A program made the position numbers and the translations under genes. The notes beneath the pieces were generated by a model, which was not told the origin of the DNA, ran no database searches, and worked only from the letters and a program-made list of their open reading frames with translations. From assembly GCA_964035015.1 (NCBI GenBank), contig OZ036002.1, forward strand, positions 899,501 through 963,500: 64,000 nt of DNA, given 5' to 3'. Shown in pieces: positions 11,291-22,331 of the stretch. Position 1 is the first letter of the stretch, and every line of letters begins with the position of its first letter. This DNA is from Corallium rubrum (Eukaryota; Cnidaria; Anthozoa; Scleralcyonacea; Coralliidae).

Positions 11291-11459
11291 CAAAAACTCC
11301 TTTCTCAAGTCTTTTTCTATCTATCTATCTATCTATGCCGTCCGCCAGGTCGCCCATAAGTCTTTTTGTCAAGAATAATATCAAATCTTTTTCAAATCTT
11401 TTTTGTCAAGAACTATGTTGTTTCCAGTGCCCCACAATCTTCACCGCGCGTGGTCCGTC

Positions 11460-11461
<2 letters not shown>

Positions 11462-11523
<62 letters not shown>
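11462..11523. repeat. (TA)n microsatellite
   Basis: About 30 TA units, immediately followed by the second ACTAGAAATACAT-family repeat (11523-11630). Confidence 0.95.
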
Positions 11524-11524
<1 letters not shown>

Positions 11525-11630
11525 TAGAAATACATGAATGCAACAACCCCTCGCCCACTTTTATTAAATGGGTATTTTGAAACACCCCCACCCCCACCCA
11601 CCCTGACCTAAAATAAGCACTCCTGATATA
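11523..11630 (+). repeat. Dispersed repeat (ACTAGAAATACAT family), copy 2
   Basis: It shares ACTAGAAATACATGAATGC, a CCCCTCGC block and a following C-rich tract with the copy at 8964. Both copies follow simple repeats. Non-coding. Confidence 0.6.
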
Positions 11631-11639
11631 CAACCAATA

Positions 11640-12660
11640 TAAAAACAAACAGATTTTAAAACAAATGATAATCCTAGAGATATATAATTATAGAATTAAC
11701 GGATAGGATGACTAACTGATTTAATAAAAGTTGACATCAAAGCAAAACTTAGATCTGGTTGTAAAAAATATATTATTTTTATTGGAGGATTCAAAAGGGA
11801 TAATTATTTTTAGCAAGCTAGCATTTAAATGGCTTATGGCTTCCCTGTGTGGCTAAGTCTACATGTTTGCAAACGCAGAATTAAAAGTTAAAAGCTCAAA
11901 ATTACATTTATAATATAGGGTCTGAGATAAAAAGAATTCAGTAGAATTGGATCCCAGAAAGAAGTATTAAACAGACCACGTTTCAGTCGAAAATTTGGAA
12001 ATACAGCAAAAAAAATCGTAAAAGCCCATGCAAAGTCAATGAATAACATCAACATAAGCTTATAAAGGAAGTGTTTTAAGTTAGCTTTAGTTAAGCTGAC
12101 TTTGGTTTGGACGAGCAAAGGGAAAGCACGAAAACATGAAGCTGTATACTGTTTAGGTTATTAAGACAAACAAGAATCCTACCGTTTATAACTTTAACAC
12201 TGAGTGACCACAACCACTGCAATTCAGATCGAGTTTACCCTACGGCGTTTGGTTTCTTCAGGTTCTCTGGTTTCGCTTCAAGATACTGTATATTAAACCG
12301 GCTGTTTGTATCCTTTTCTTCGTTGTTCTCTTTTATTATTTAAGTAGAACAGGCTCCATTTCGTTAAACGAAAGCAAAATACTGACAGATTTAATAGTTT
12401 TCTTCGTCGCTAGTCACCAGTGTCCAACTATTCTTACCGCGTGACACCGTACCAAACATATATATATATACAAACAAACAAACAAACAAATAAACTATCT
12501 CCCAGATTTCGTCTCCCTCGCTTTTTCTCCACGCGTGTAAAATGGACTCCACGCATGTCGAGATTAGCACCCTCACCGGGCTCTGGGCCTTCGGCCCTAC
12601 GCCCGGCTCGGGGAATATTCGTGCGCGAAACAACAAAGTAAGCCCCGGCTTCCACCGCAA
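11640..12660. other. Non-coding, with CAAA repeat
   Basis: No gene recognised. A short TA run and a (CAAA)n tract lie at 12459-12492, and GC-rich hairpin-prone sequence lies near 12568-12610. Confidence 0.5.
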
Positions 12661-12671
12661 CATGTCCTCAC

Positions 12672-12778
12672 CCTTATTTTGATGATAATCATCAATTGGC
12701 CATTTGTGTTATTTTGATGGTAATCATCAAAATAACGTGAACTCTACAGATGTCTAAATTCCTTCGATCTGCGCATCT
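12672..12778 (+). promoter_or_regulatory. Palindrome-bearing upstream segment, inverted copy at 33.5 kb
   Basis: It contains two TTATTTTGATG...CATCAA(AATAA) palindromes; the clearest, at 12708-12736, has 12-bp perfect arms. The segment up to GCGCATCTTG recurs in inverted orientation at 33532-33635. There it sits directly upstream of a candidate first exon. Here it lies just upstream of the KDZ-like gene. A promoter or upstream role is inferred from position only. Confidence 0.45.
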
Positions 12779-12823
12779 TGTCCGATCTGTGATATACTGG
12801 TACAGTATTCCTCAATTATACTG

Positions 12824-15800
12824 ATGTATACCAAACGTCAAAGGAAAAGAAAGAAGAGCCCATCGCTTGAAGATATAGCAGCGGATATTTCCAAGGCACT
12901 TGAGCAACCTAAGACATCCTCTCCTCAAGAAATTGTTTGCCATTTTCAAAGAGATGCATCAGGTAATCGGTCGTTTCACACCAGATATCGACCGAACAGG
13001 AAAACGAGTTCCCCCGCTAATAGAGTAAGAGAAACGAAGGACGATTCTGCAGGTACGAAACTTAAATGTTAGGTATATAAACCTTGTTTAAAATCGCTGC
13101 TAAGTCTTTATAGTGACAGTTTCTCCTTGTTTGATTACAGGCTCATACAGTGATGCGACTGATGCGGGAGCTGATCAAGGCATGGATGCCTTGGAAGTTC
13201 CTGACCAAATATGCGAACATGAAAGAGATGCACAACTGGGTAAGTATTTAAATCATATAAATCATAGATTACAGACTGCAGTGTACATATTAACATGTAC
13301 AATTATAATACCAAGCCAAACGGGTCATAGACTCATAGACCGTTTTATGGTCAGGCTCAGGTCGTTTTTATGTGGAAAAGTAATGATAATGATTTCAATT
13401 ATATTATTTTTGTTAGAGGAAGTCCTTAATGAAGTTGAAGAAGTTTTGGAAGGCTGGAGTGGTAAAAAGGTGAAGACATGGGCTGCAAGAATGGAAGCTG
13501 TCAACACTAACTGGGAATCACATCGCTCAGAATTATTTGATGCAGTGTTAGCTTCAGTTGGTAGTGCTGCTAAACAGTGTTCCAGGTGCATGTGTCCAGA
13601 TATTGTAGTCCGTTGCATTCAGTGCGGACCCCAGAGTTTGTGTAGTGAGTGTGATGAGATAGTGCACAGCCAACTACGTTTTCATGACCGAGATGCATAT
13701 TTTGCTAATGAATACTACCAGCCAATTGCTCCATGTCAAAGCTTGTCTGCCAATAGAACAATTTTGTCAATCAGTAAGTCTCTATTAGGTGACATACATT
13801 CTGACATTTACCAGTTTATTTTGTTTTTCCTGCTAAGGTACATGTATGTAATGTGCATAATTTGTTGCAAAGAAGTACACATTGGAACCTTCATGAAATG
13901 GGCTCTTGCAGTTTGAAGCTTGCAGTCCATATGCATGCAGGTTTTTATTGTAAGAATTGAAATTTATTGGGACATGGGCATAGTGTTCTTTCTGCATGTG
14001 GAGCTGCCTGTTGCTACAGATCCAGTGTACTTTTAATTGTGATAAATTAAATTTACTTTTACATTACAGTACATTTCAGTCTACTACTTTGCAGATTAGT
14101 CTGTTTTTTAGTTTCTTTTATCAATTTTCCCATTCCTTGATGGCAGATTAAGATCAATCTTAACACGATCACTAAACATGATATTCAATCAAGGGGTATG
14201 GCTCAGTGGTTAGAGCTCAATCTCAAGTACATATTGAGAGGTGTCCGGTTCGATTCCGGGGTACCCCTGAATTTAATATACTGTACTAGTACAAATATTT
14301 CTTTTAAAGTTTTTTTTATCATTATTCTTATACAGTAATACTGTTTTTCATTGCATTTTAAACAAAGTTTAATTGTTATATTCTGTCTGTATTAATATAT
14401 GCTTTCCAAATTATTTGTAAAACTTTTACTTGCAATTAATTATAAATGTTTATTTAGAGACTCTACAATTTATTAATTTTTATTTAGAGAGATCTCTCCC
14501 TCACAACATATTTAAATGTCCACTATGCAATAGTGGTGAAAGCCTTGGCAGAATATATTCTGATGAAAAGTGTATAGTCATCACAATGCGAGGTAAGCCT
14601 TCTAAATTTTCACAACCAGGGATTTATTTGTTTCAATTATCAATACCTGTACCTTAGCAAAATCAGGCTGCTATTATGTTAATACAGTAGGAACAAGTGC
14701 CCTTCATTTCCATTCTAATTATTTAATAATACTGTAAATACTGTAGGTGAGTTTCAGGGTGTTGCGCGCACGTCATTTTTCAAAAAAACTGGCAAGCTCC
14801 ACTCAAAGTAAACATATTGTTTAAAATCAACAAAGTATATAGATACAATTTCTGGATGTTTAACACTGTTATTCTGCTGTTGTTGCCAATTGCTTTAAGT
14901 TGTGGAAAGCCTTGAACGCCCAAAACGATGCACGCGCAACACCCTGAAACTCGCCTATTATACTTACATGTACATGTATCTAACTACAATATTGTGGGTT
15001 TTTTTGTTATTGATGTTTTACTCTTTTATTACTTGCTGTATCATAAATTATTTAACCTGCAAACTCAACTGCTCTTTCATTATTAACAACAACAAGGCAC
15101 ATGAGTAAAGTGTGGATGTTTGGAATGAAAGAGTGGCTGCATTAATTAAATGGATAATTATATTTAGGCCTGTTTTATACCAGTAAAACATCACTCTAAT
15201 ATATTAACCAATGTCATATGTGGAAACAGAGCCTACAATCAATCATAAGTCTATACAAAATGCAGTCTTCCTGTTATCAGCTTTGAAGTTCTTACTGGGC
15301 CTTTGTAACAAGTATCTTTTGTAAAATGTGACACATGCTGTATTGTATCTATTAGCTATTGGACATCAGCAGTCACAAGAGCAATGAGAGCAATGCTGTA
15401 GTTTTATTATGTACCTCATATTTTGTTGCAGGTCGCTATGACTTGGATGTCTGCAAATTAATTTGTTCTAAATGTAATGTGGCACTCACTCAGTGGGATC
15501 TGAAGACTGTGATAGATATGGGATTTTGGCCAGGATCTCCAACAAATTTTGGACAGATGTTTGACCAAGATCTTTTTGAATATTGGGATATTCTCCAAAA
15601 GAAAACACCAGGTGTTTCAGAAAGATCATTCTTATCTGGCCTTGAAGAGTTTTCCGCAAATAAAGGAAGAGTAAGCAAAAAATTAGTAATCTTAATTTCC
15701 CTATTCAGTAGTTTAAATATCTGCATCTTGTATTGTACTAAGTGTAAATTTAACAAACAGATATAATTTTATCTTTTCTGTTAATTGTATTGATGGGGAG

Positions 15801-18699
15801 GTGACATCACAAATGCAATGAGTCGAGTGACATGACTGATATTTTTTGGAGGTGTGATGTCAACTGTACATCAGTAACTGAACAAGCAACGGGAAAATTG
15901 GATCAATAAGGGAATCATTTACTAATTCTGCACAACAGACTTTCATATTAATTTATCCTTAATTAACGTTTTCACTTGGTTTGTTTTTCTTTGACGCAAG
16001 TTCTCGTTAAATATCTGACAAATGGTGACTGCTGTACTGTAATAGTATGCTATGTATACTAGACTACTATATCATTCTTTTATATTTATTTTTATCCTGG
16101 GTTACTCAAAGTATGAAGGAACACTCTAAGGTTTTGAGTGAAGGCCTTTTGTAAGAAAGAAATGTAATTAAAATGGCGTGCATACAAAATTATATACCCT
16201 ACTTAATTTTGAGAATGTCAGGATTTTCAGAATGTTAATTAACTTTTAATGGCAGTTAATATTGATCTATTTTTATCCCTTTCAAGGTCGATATTATCAA
16301 TATAACCTTGTTTAACCGAGCATTCAAAGAGTGGAAATTTTGTAGATTTGAGTTGGATAAAATTTCTGGTAAAAGATGGATGGAATGCCCACCATGCTCA
16401 GTAGAGCAACACTCCGGCCACATTGATGGAAATATGAAGCTATATCGATTTAAATCGGCTGGAAAGTAAGTTGGCAGATACGCACGTCTGCTCTAGGGGG
16501 CAGCTACATGTACATGACTGCCAATTTGTTACCTTCGCCCTCCATGAGTCCAAGTAGCTCAATGGTTAGAGCGTCTAACCGGTCATCAGACCCCTGTCTG
16601 GGGCTCAGAACTTTTTCTGAGTATCTAACTGGATAAACGTCCAACGAATGTCTGTTACTTTGTTTTTCCTTGTTAGATTATTATGCGGCATGTCTCTTTC
16701 TTGTACTTGGTAACATCAATTACAGGGGTTGAGTATTAAAAATTGTAATTTTTAGACGACAACGTGATTGCTACTACGGTGAAGAATTTGTTGCCAGTCC
16801 TGAAAAAGTGGATCGCCACATACAAGAGCTTCATAAAACAGGAGATTTAAAGGATGAACAAGTACTGTACAGTATACCTGACAGAATATGTCGGAAGAGA
16901 AACTTTAATTTTGAAAACTGAATTGAAGATATAAGTGAAAATTTAGAATGTAGCTGAATCGTTCATACGTTAAACTACATGCACCATCATAATTCTATAG
17001 AAAGCTGATGAATAATTACCTTTATTATATGGCTTTGCAATATCCTGGATTCTGATTGGTCAACGTGCGGTCCGTAAAAAAGAATGGACCGTGATCCGTA
17101 TTTTTCCTTATCTGGACCTTTATCATGCCTTGTGGCGTTCAAATCTTATATTATATTTGTCATGCCATGCATGTATGATTGTTTGAAAACATAGTTGAAA
17201 TTTAGCTGCAACGTTTAACCTTAATTTTCACTTATCTTAGTTTAAATTTTCTCCATTGGGTTTTGAAATTAACATCCAGATTCTAGATTGACTTCACTTC
17301 CGTATAATGTATTTGCAAAATACCTTAAAGACCCGTTCATAATGGCGATTTTTGCGGCGAGTGAATGACTCACAACATTGTCAACAGACATTCGCACCTC
17401 TTCGTCCACTGGCACTACTTTCGTATGTGCCTCACTGCCACATGCGCCATGTAGGATAAGAGAAATTTCAGCAAAAATCACCACTGTAAACGAGCCTTAA
17501 GCCAGAAAATAGAAAATTATATAAGTTGGAATACATTCAAGGAGAATGATGCAAACGTGAGAGAATGTACTTGGAAGAATATCGAGAGTTTACGTTCATC
17601 TAAACACAAAGATTTTTTTATTATTACTCTCATGTAAATTATGTTATTGCTGCAATTTCAGAACAATGAACGTGCCTCGTTATGCGGAGAAACATCTTGG
17701 AAGGCTGGAGGGAACTCGCCAAGAAAACGACGAAACCTTGATGAAACTGGTCTGGAAATTTTAGGATGTAGACACGCAGTTGCACAGGCTGCACTTAGTA
17801 TGCACCGTGGCGAAATATATGGTTATGCCCATTACTTACAGAAAAACTACCTTATACCATATAATACAAAGTATCTATGGTATGATATAGTTTGTATGTA
17901 CTGGCCATGGCTTGTTAAGCACGATTCTGACGCTGCCCAGAATATGAAACCAGCTCTATCTGTGATGCACGCAAAGGCACACTCGTGGTCATGTCAGGTA
18001 CAGCTATTGATTGTATCGTTTCGTTCATAATTTAACACTAATTTAACGTTACAACTATACGACAATAAGGATCCGTACCGTAAATTACAGACCGTAAATA
18101 GAGCAACTATATACTTCGTGGTAGGATTCAATAGTCTCCCTATACGATATTTTTGTACCCTATACAGACTTCACCGAACCTATAACTGATCTACCAGGAT
18201 CGTATGGGTGCCCTAACCCAAACGAAGAGCCTAACCCTAGTCAGTAACCAGCTTTAAGTATGAAAATATATTAGGATGACTATATCGAATCTAACCATGA
18301 AGTACATACGCAATTTATATGTGAAATTATTCCTAATAATAGGAGTCGTTTCTTGTATGTATGATTGCTTCATGCATCTAGGTCTTGTGGGGAGGGCGTT
18401 GGCAGGCTGGTGCTGCTGGAACTACAGAATGGAGTTCGCTGAAGCTGTTAATTTCGGAGACATATAGCAATGCTATTCCATACCAGGATGTTTGGGCTGC
18501 CATATTTTCCTCACCAGCTAGTAAACTGCAATTTTCAAACATTCTGCATATTATCGAACTGCTATTGATTACGCCAATCTCGAATGCTGTAGTGGAGCGA
18601 ATGTTCTCCGCGATGGGGAGAATGAAACCGCAGCTACGAAACAGGATGTCTCGAGACAGGTTGGATAGTCTCTTAAGGATTAGCGAAGAGGGTCCTTGA
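12824..18699 (+). CDS. KDZ-type transposase gene fused to a hAT dimerisation domain, nine exons
   Basis: Exons read by eye: 12824-13052, 13141-13239, 13417-13773, 14488-14592, 15432-15670, 16287-16465, 16756-16861, 17662-17997 and 18382-18699. All have AG/GT borders and compatible phases, giving about 655 aa. The Cys cluster characteristic of KDZ transposons is in exons 3-5 (CSRCMC, CIQC, CSEC, CPLC, CSKC). The RNase-H-like core follows: GHIDGN with D at about 390, CGETSWKAG, then GCRHAV, GEIYGYAHYLQ, YDIVC with D at about 513, MHAKAHSW, and WGGRWQ...TTE with E at about 566. KDZ enzymes are predicted cut-and-paste transposases. Instead of the usual KDZ tail, exon 9 then runs into a hAT dimerisation domain (VVERMFSAMGRMK). 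The protein stops at 18699. hAT-like tail sequence goes on in the same frame to 18873 after two stops, so the 3' part is decayed. The start codon is tentative, and the exon 7 donor is the weakest site. Confidence 0.6.
14192..14268 (+). repeat. tRNA-like gene or tRNA-derived SINE head in intron 4 region
   Basis: A 7-bp acceptor stem AGGGGTA/TACCCCT, a D arm GCTC...GAGC with the A box TGGCTCAGTGGTTAGAGC, and a T arm TCCGG-TTCGATT-CCGGG give a tRNA-like fold of 77 nt. The anticodon arm is abnormal: the only good stem (TCAAT/ATTGA) leaves an 11-base loop, so no anticodon can be assigned. A pseudo-tRNA or a Pol III SINE head is more likely than a working tRNA. It lies within the intron between exons 3 and 4 of the KDZ-like gene. 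Confidence 0.6.
14746..14955. mobile_element. MITE with TA target duplication
   Basis: The 210-bp element lies in a KDZ-gene intron. Inverted termini GG(T/C)GAGTTTCAGGGTGTTGCGCG are flanked on both sides by TA (14744-14745, 14956-14957), as in Tc1/mariner-type MITEs. Confidence 0.85.
16560..16625 (+). repeat. tRNA-like A-box fragment
   Basis: AGTAGCTCAATGGTTAGAGCG resembles a tRNA D arm, but no B box follows. Probably a decayed tRNA-derived SINE. Confidence 0.4.
17036..17112. repeat. Fragment of the GTCCGTAT/CCAATCAG repeat family
   Basis: Contains TGATTGGTCAACGTGCGGTCCGTA-like sequence, an inverted match to the ends of the long copies. Intronic. Confidence 0.5.
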
Positions 18700-18873
18700 G
18701 TCAAGGAATAAGACCCAACAGCTGCGATTGATCGGTGGTATGGTCAAAAAAAGCGCAGAATTGGATTTGGAGGCCATGATTATCCCGAGAAACGAAAGAA
18801 GAAAAACAACGACACGTCCGACGCAGCGCGCCGGCACGCCTACTTTTCTGATCAAGAGTCCGAAAGCGATTAA
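18700..18873 (+). pseudogene. hAT C-terminal tail read through two stops
   Basis: After the TGA at 18697-18699 the same frame continues through one more stop (TAA at 18709-18711) into a conserved-looking DPTAAIDRWYGQKKRR tail ending at 18873, typical of hAT C-termini after an EGP motif. This shows the hAT portion once extended further and has been truncated by nonsense changes. Confidence 0.6.
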
Positions 18874-18989
18874 AATGCATTAAAATTACCTAATGTTAGA
18901 CTTGCCCCAGTCTCTCGTTTATTGATCGCGTGGCGCGGCCAAGTGCACATATTTTCGAAAAAAAAGTTGCACATCGTTTTTTCTCAACT

Positions 18990-20145
18990 AATTCGAACCT
19001 TGGTAAACAACTGCTGACATGCAGTCTGACAGCCAGTGAAAGGAAGCTTGGAACCTCTTTTGTGATAAAAAATAGTCAAAATTTGAAGATCTAGTTACAA
19101 AGGGAAGTCAGAATGCAGTCCGAGTGTTTTTAAAGTTTAGTTGATAAAGATTACTCATTGTTCTTCTTCGTCACTTGCTCATTTTTGGCAATTCGCTTGG
19201 GAAGTCACTTTGAAATACTCAGCTGACTGAATGAAAATTGAAAGTGCGTTGTTCAAGTTTGAAGACGAAATGCTTGTAGTAAGCCATTTGTAACTTTATT
19301 CAGACATGACATATGATGAGGTTCTGGTTGGCATGTGGAAAATATTTGACTAAAACGGCTGGTTTTGTTGAGTATAGTTGGATGACAGATGAAAGACAGT
19401 TGGGCAATTCCATGAAAAACTCATTTCTACAAAATCTTCTTGCCAGAGTTGAGATGTAATGTCCATTACAAAAATCACAATTTTTTAATGTTGTATCAGT
19501 GACTAAAATAAAATAGGCATGTCTTTTCTGGAGTAATATTATTGTAATTGTAAATATGTGAAATTTGACAACATACTTTGAAAAATTAATCAGTTGTTAA
19601 TCAGTTAATCAGAATTTCTAATTCAAAATGAAATGACAGTGAAAGTGAAAAAACTTATTTCCCAACATTTGGCAAACTGTGTAATGTCCGTTACATTGGA
19701 ATTGCCCAGTTTAGTGTCAAAAGGTTTCAGCTTTTCTATCCTCTTGTGGTATGTTTTTTTATATATACTTCTATATACATGTAGTTTCATTTAGTGATTC
19801 AAAATACAGTGTTCACAAGTTTATGTATGTTTTGCCAACCATTTTAAACTGTTTTCATACATCGTTGAGCAATAATACTTTAAAACTTTATAAATGTTGC
19901 TCGTAAATTTTGCTTCACAGTTTTCCCAGCGTTTCTTTTAAAATTCGCTGTTTTTATATGCCATTGTCAAAACCATTTGGACAATAAGATGCATTTGCAT
20001 CCCCATAGTTCTCTGTTGAATATCTTTTTTGTTTTTAAATGTGCAATGGTCCAGTATCAGGGTCCGTATTGTAGGATACCAGACCACTCGCTAGCCAATC
20101 AGAGTGTGTGAATCAGATGGATACCGGACCACAAAAAAATAATCC
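18990..20145. mobile_element. GTCCGTAT-family repeat, second long copy
   Basis: Homologous to about 9573-10400, including the CTGACATGCAGTCTGACAG block and the terminal GGACCACAAAAAAATAAT with a CCAATCAGAG motif. It differs chiefly by a 306-bp MITE insertion (19402-19707) absent from the first copy. Confidence 0.8.
19402..19707. mobile_element. 306-bp MITE with AGTT duplication and known empty site
   Basis: Inverted ends GGGCAATTCCA/TGGAATTGCCC lie inside a 4-bp duplication AGTT (19398-19401, 19708-19711). The paralogous copy at about 9930 reads straight through GACAGTTTAGT with a single AGTT and no element, which confirms both borders. No ORF. Superfamily not assigned. Confidence 0.9.
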
Positions 20146-21650
20146 TTTTTGCATGGGCGTGCACAATCATCTAATCGTTTACCCTGCTGATACAAGTAAG
20201 ACATGTAGACATACAGAGAGGGAGACAGACAGACAAACAAACAAATAAGGGGGTAAAAAAACACAAAACAAAAACATGTGAGATTGTGAGACAGCATACA
20301 TTATGGATTGTCTGCATGCCCACACAATACATGCAATTAACATTACAGTATACATGTACTATGTATATCAGGATATATAGGGAATGAATTTTAGCATAAG
20401 TATACCTTTTCCCATTTTTGCTTCTTACCTGAAATAAAATGACAACATACAATCAAATTAAAATAAATCTGCTATACATGTAACAGCTGTGTTAAATCAA
20501 AATACGGTTAAAATAATAATGCACAGGTATTTAATAGGGAGGTTGGAGGCACTATCGGCTTTAAATTGGAATGTACAGTACATTCAAGCCTTCCACACAC
20601 TTAATTATAATGTTTTCAGTTACAGGTACTGCACTTTAGCACTTGACCAGCCTGATGCAATATAAAACAGTTGTGCTATAAAATCGCACTTAAAGCCCCA
20701 AGTCATTAGTAGACTTGTTTGTTAATGTAAAATACTTAAACAGTATATCACTTAGCCTGCGTGCAGATGCTTGTATTTCCGAATACAAGCGTCTGCACGC
20801 AGGCTATATATATATATCACTATGTCTACTCCATTTTATGAAATCTTGTGATTGCATTTATTGTACATACATATATACCTATGATACTGAATAAAATATT
20901 GACATTACAAACAGGGTCCACCTCTGGCTAAAAGATTTTGTAATAAGTCCCCCCCCTCTCCATTTACACTCTCAAAGTAGAGTGTACTGTACAAAAATAA
21001 TCAGCATCATTGCTGCTCTACTACACATTAAGCCTAAAGTAAACATTTAACATTGACTCCTAGACCAGCCAAATATATCAAAATCACTAAATCAGTATTT
21101 GTTATTTTACTGTGTAATCTCAGACTGTTTTCCCTTTGCCACAACCTTTCCCACCCCACTCTCCAAGCCTCGCAAAATACTTTTCTTCAGATAAGATCAG
21201 ATTTATTTAACATTTTTCAAACAGCATTTAATATTAGGCACATTACTCTATTTCCTAAAGGACTTTTGGTTTGTATCGTGTAGTTTATTCCTACAACAAA
21301 AAGTTTTTATCATCAGGTATGTGACATCGACACTTTTACACAGTACCACCCGTTAATAAACCAAGTCAATATATTACAAAATACATGATACAAAATAGAC
21401 ATACCAGTATTGAAAACAACATTCACGTTATTTCTAAATGTACTAGAACTAGCGACTAATAATAAAGGATCAAAACTGCCCATCTGGCGGACTGGGGAGC
21501 GACTAGCATTGATTTGCATATTTTTATGCTAATTTCAACGATCGTATATTTTAATATCTGAATTTATGAACCGAAACAAAACGATTAAACGAATGTCTTT
21601 GATTTGCATATCGTATTATTCATGGTACAAATACTTTTAAGTTCTTCCAT
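20146..21650. other. Non-coding, with a strong hairpin
   Basis: No gene seen. It holds short CAGA/CAAA repeats near 20225-20250 and the 25-bp-arm hairpin at 20753-20806. Confidence 0.55.
20753..20806. repeat. 25-bp inverted repeat hairpin
   Basis: Arms TAGCCTGCGTGCAGATGCTT... and the near-perfect complement (one mismatch) flank a 4-base loop. Solo palindromes of this size are usually MITE remnants. The fold is miRNA-precursor sized, but nothing else supports an RNA gene. Confidence 0.8.
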
Positions 21651-21659
21651 GACCATGTA

Positions 21660-21835
21660 CATATCTACGAAAGCCGAGGAGGGACTTCACACTTCATACT
21701 TCACACTTCATACTTCACACTTCACACTTCACACTTCACACTTCACACTTCATAATTATAGCTGTCAACCTGTTCGCAGGCTAAGTTTGTTGTGCCGCCG
21801 TTCAAAATGGATGAAGAGGTGAGTGTATATACTGT
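21660..21835 (+). promoter_or_regulatory. Duplicated 5' region and short first exon MDEE
   Basis: A CTTCACACTT satellite (21690-21752), a CTGTTCGCAGGCTAAGTTTG block and a putative 12-nt coding exon ATGGATGAAGAG followed by the donor GTGAGT. An inverted near-identical copy is at 33235-33430. The conserved start codon and donor suggest a real 5' end, possibly for the integrase gene downstream, though phases do not link simply (phase 0 here, the next acceptor appears phase 1). Confidence 0.45.
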
Positions 21836-21914
21836 GTGTTATATGGTTGATCAGTGATGTGCTTGATACAACCACAGAATAGCAACACGACTGTCGATGA
21901 ATTTTCAAAGTGAT

Positions 21915-22082
21915 CAAACTTCTCACTTCATACTTCATACTTCACACTTCATACTTCATACTTCACACTTCACACTTCACACTTCACACTTCACACTTCA
22001 CACTTCACACTTCACACTTCACACTTCACACTTCACACTTCATACTTCACACTTCACACTTCACACTTCATACTTCATACTG
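21915..22082 (+). repeat. 10-bp satellite CTTCACACTT / CTTCATACTT
   Basis: About 16 tandem copies; a second block is at 21690-21752 and an inverted one at 33321-33408. It keeps frames open (SHFTLHT-type repeats) without being coding. Confidence 0.95.
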
Positions 22083-22331
22083 AGCACAGTTGGGTTGTAT
22101 CTTGGCGGCACGGTGTTGCGCTTCAGAGGTCAAGTGTATAATTTTAACTCTCCTTGTCATCCTTCCTTATGTTTTGGTAAGTTGTATAATTTTATGTGGG
22201 AATCAATTAACAATATGTGGTTCAGTATGGATAACATTTACACTGAACATTTGCAGGTTACTATCTTTACTCGTCTTTACAAACATGATCAGTGTATCAA
22301 CGTGTGTTTTACCGGCTTATACACCAGCGTT

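Noticed and set aside
14192..14268. Functional tRNA gene
   Set aside because: Acceptor, D and T arms fit, but the anticodon arm leaves an 11-base loop and no assignable anticodon.
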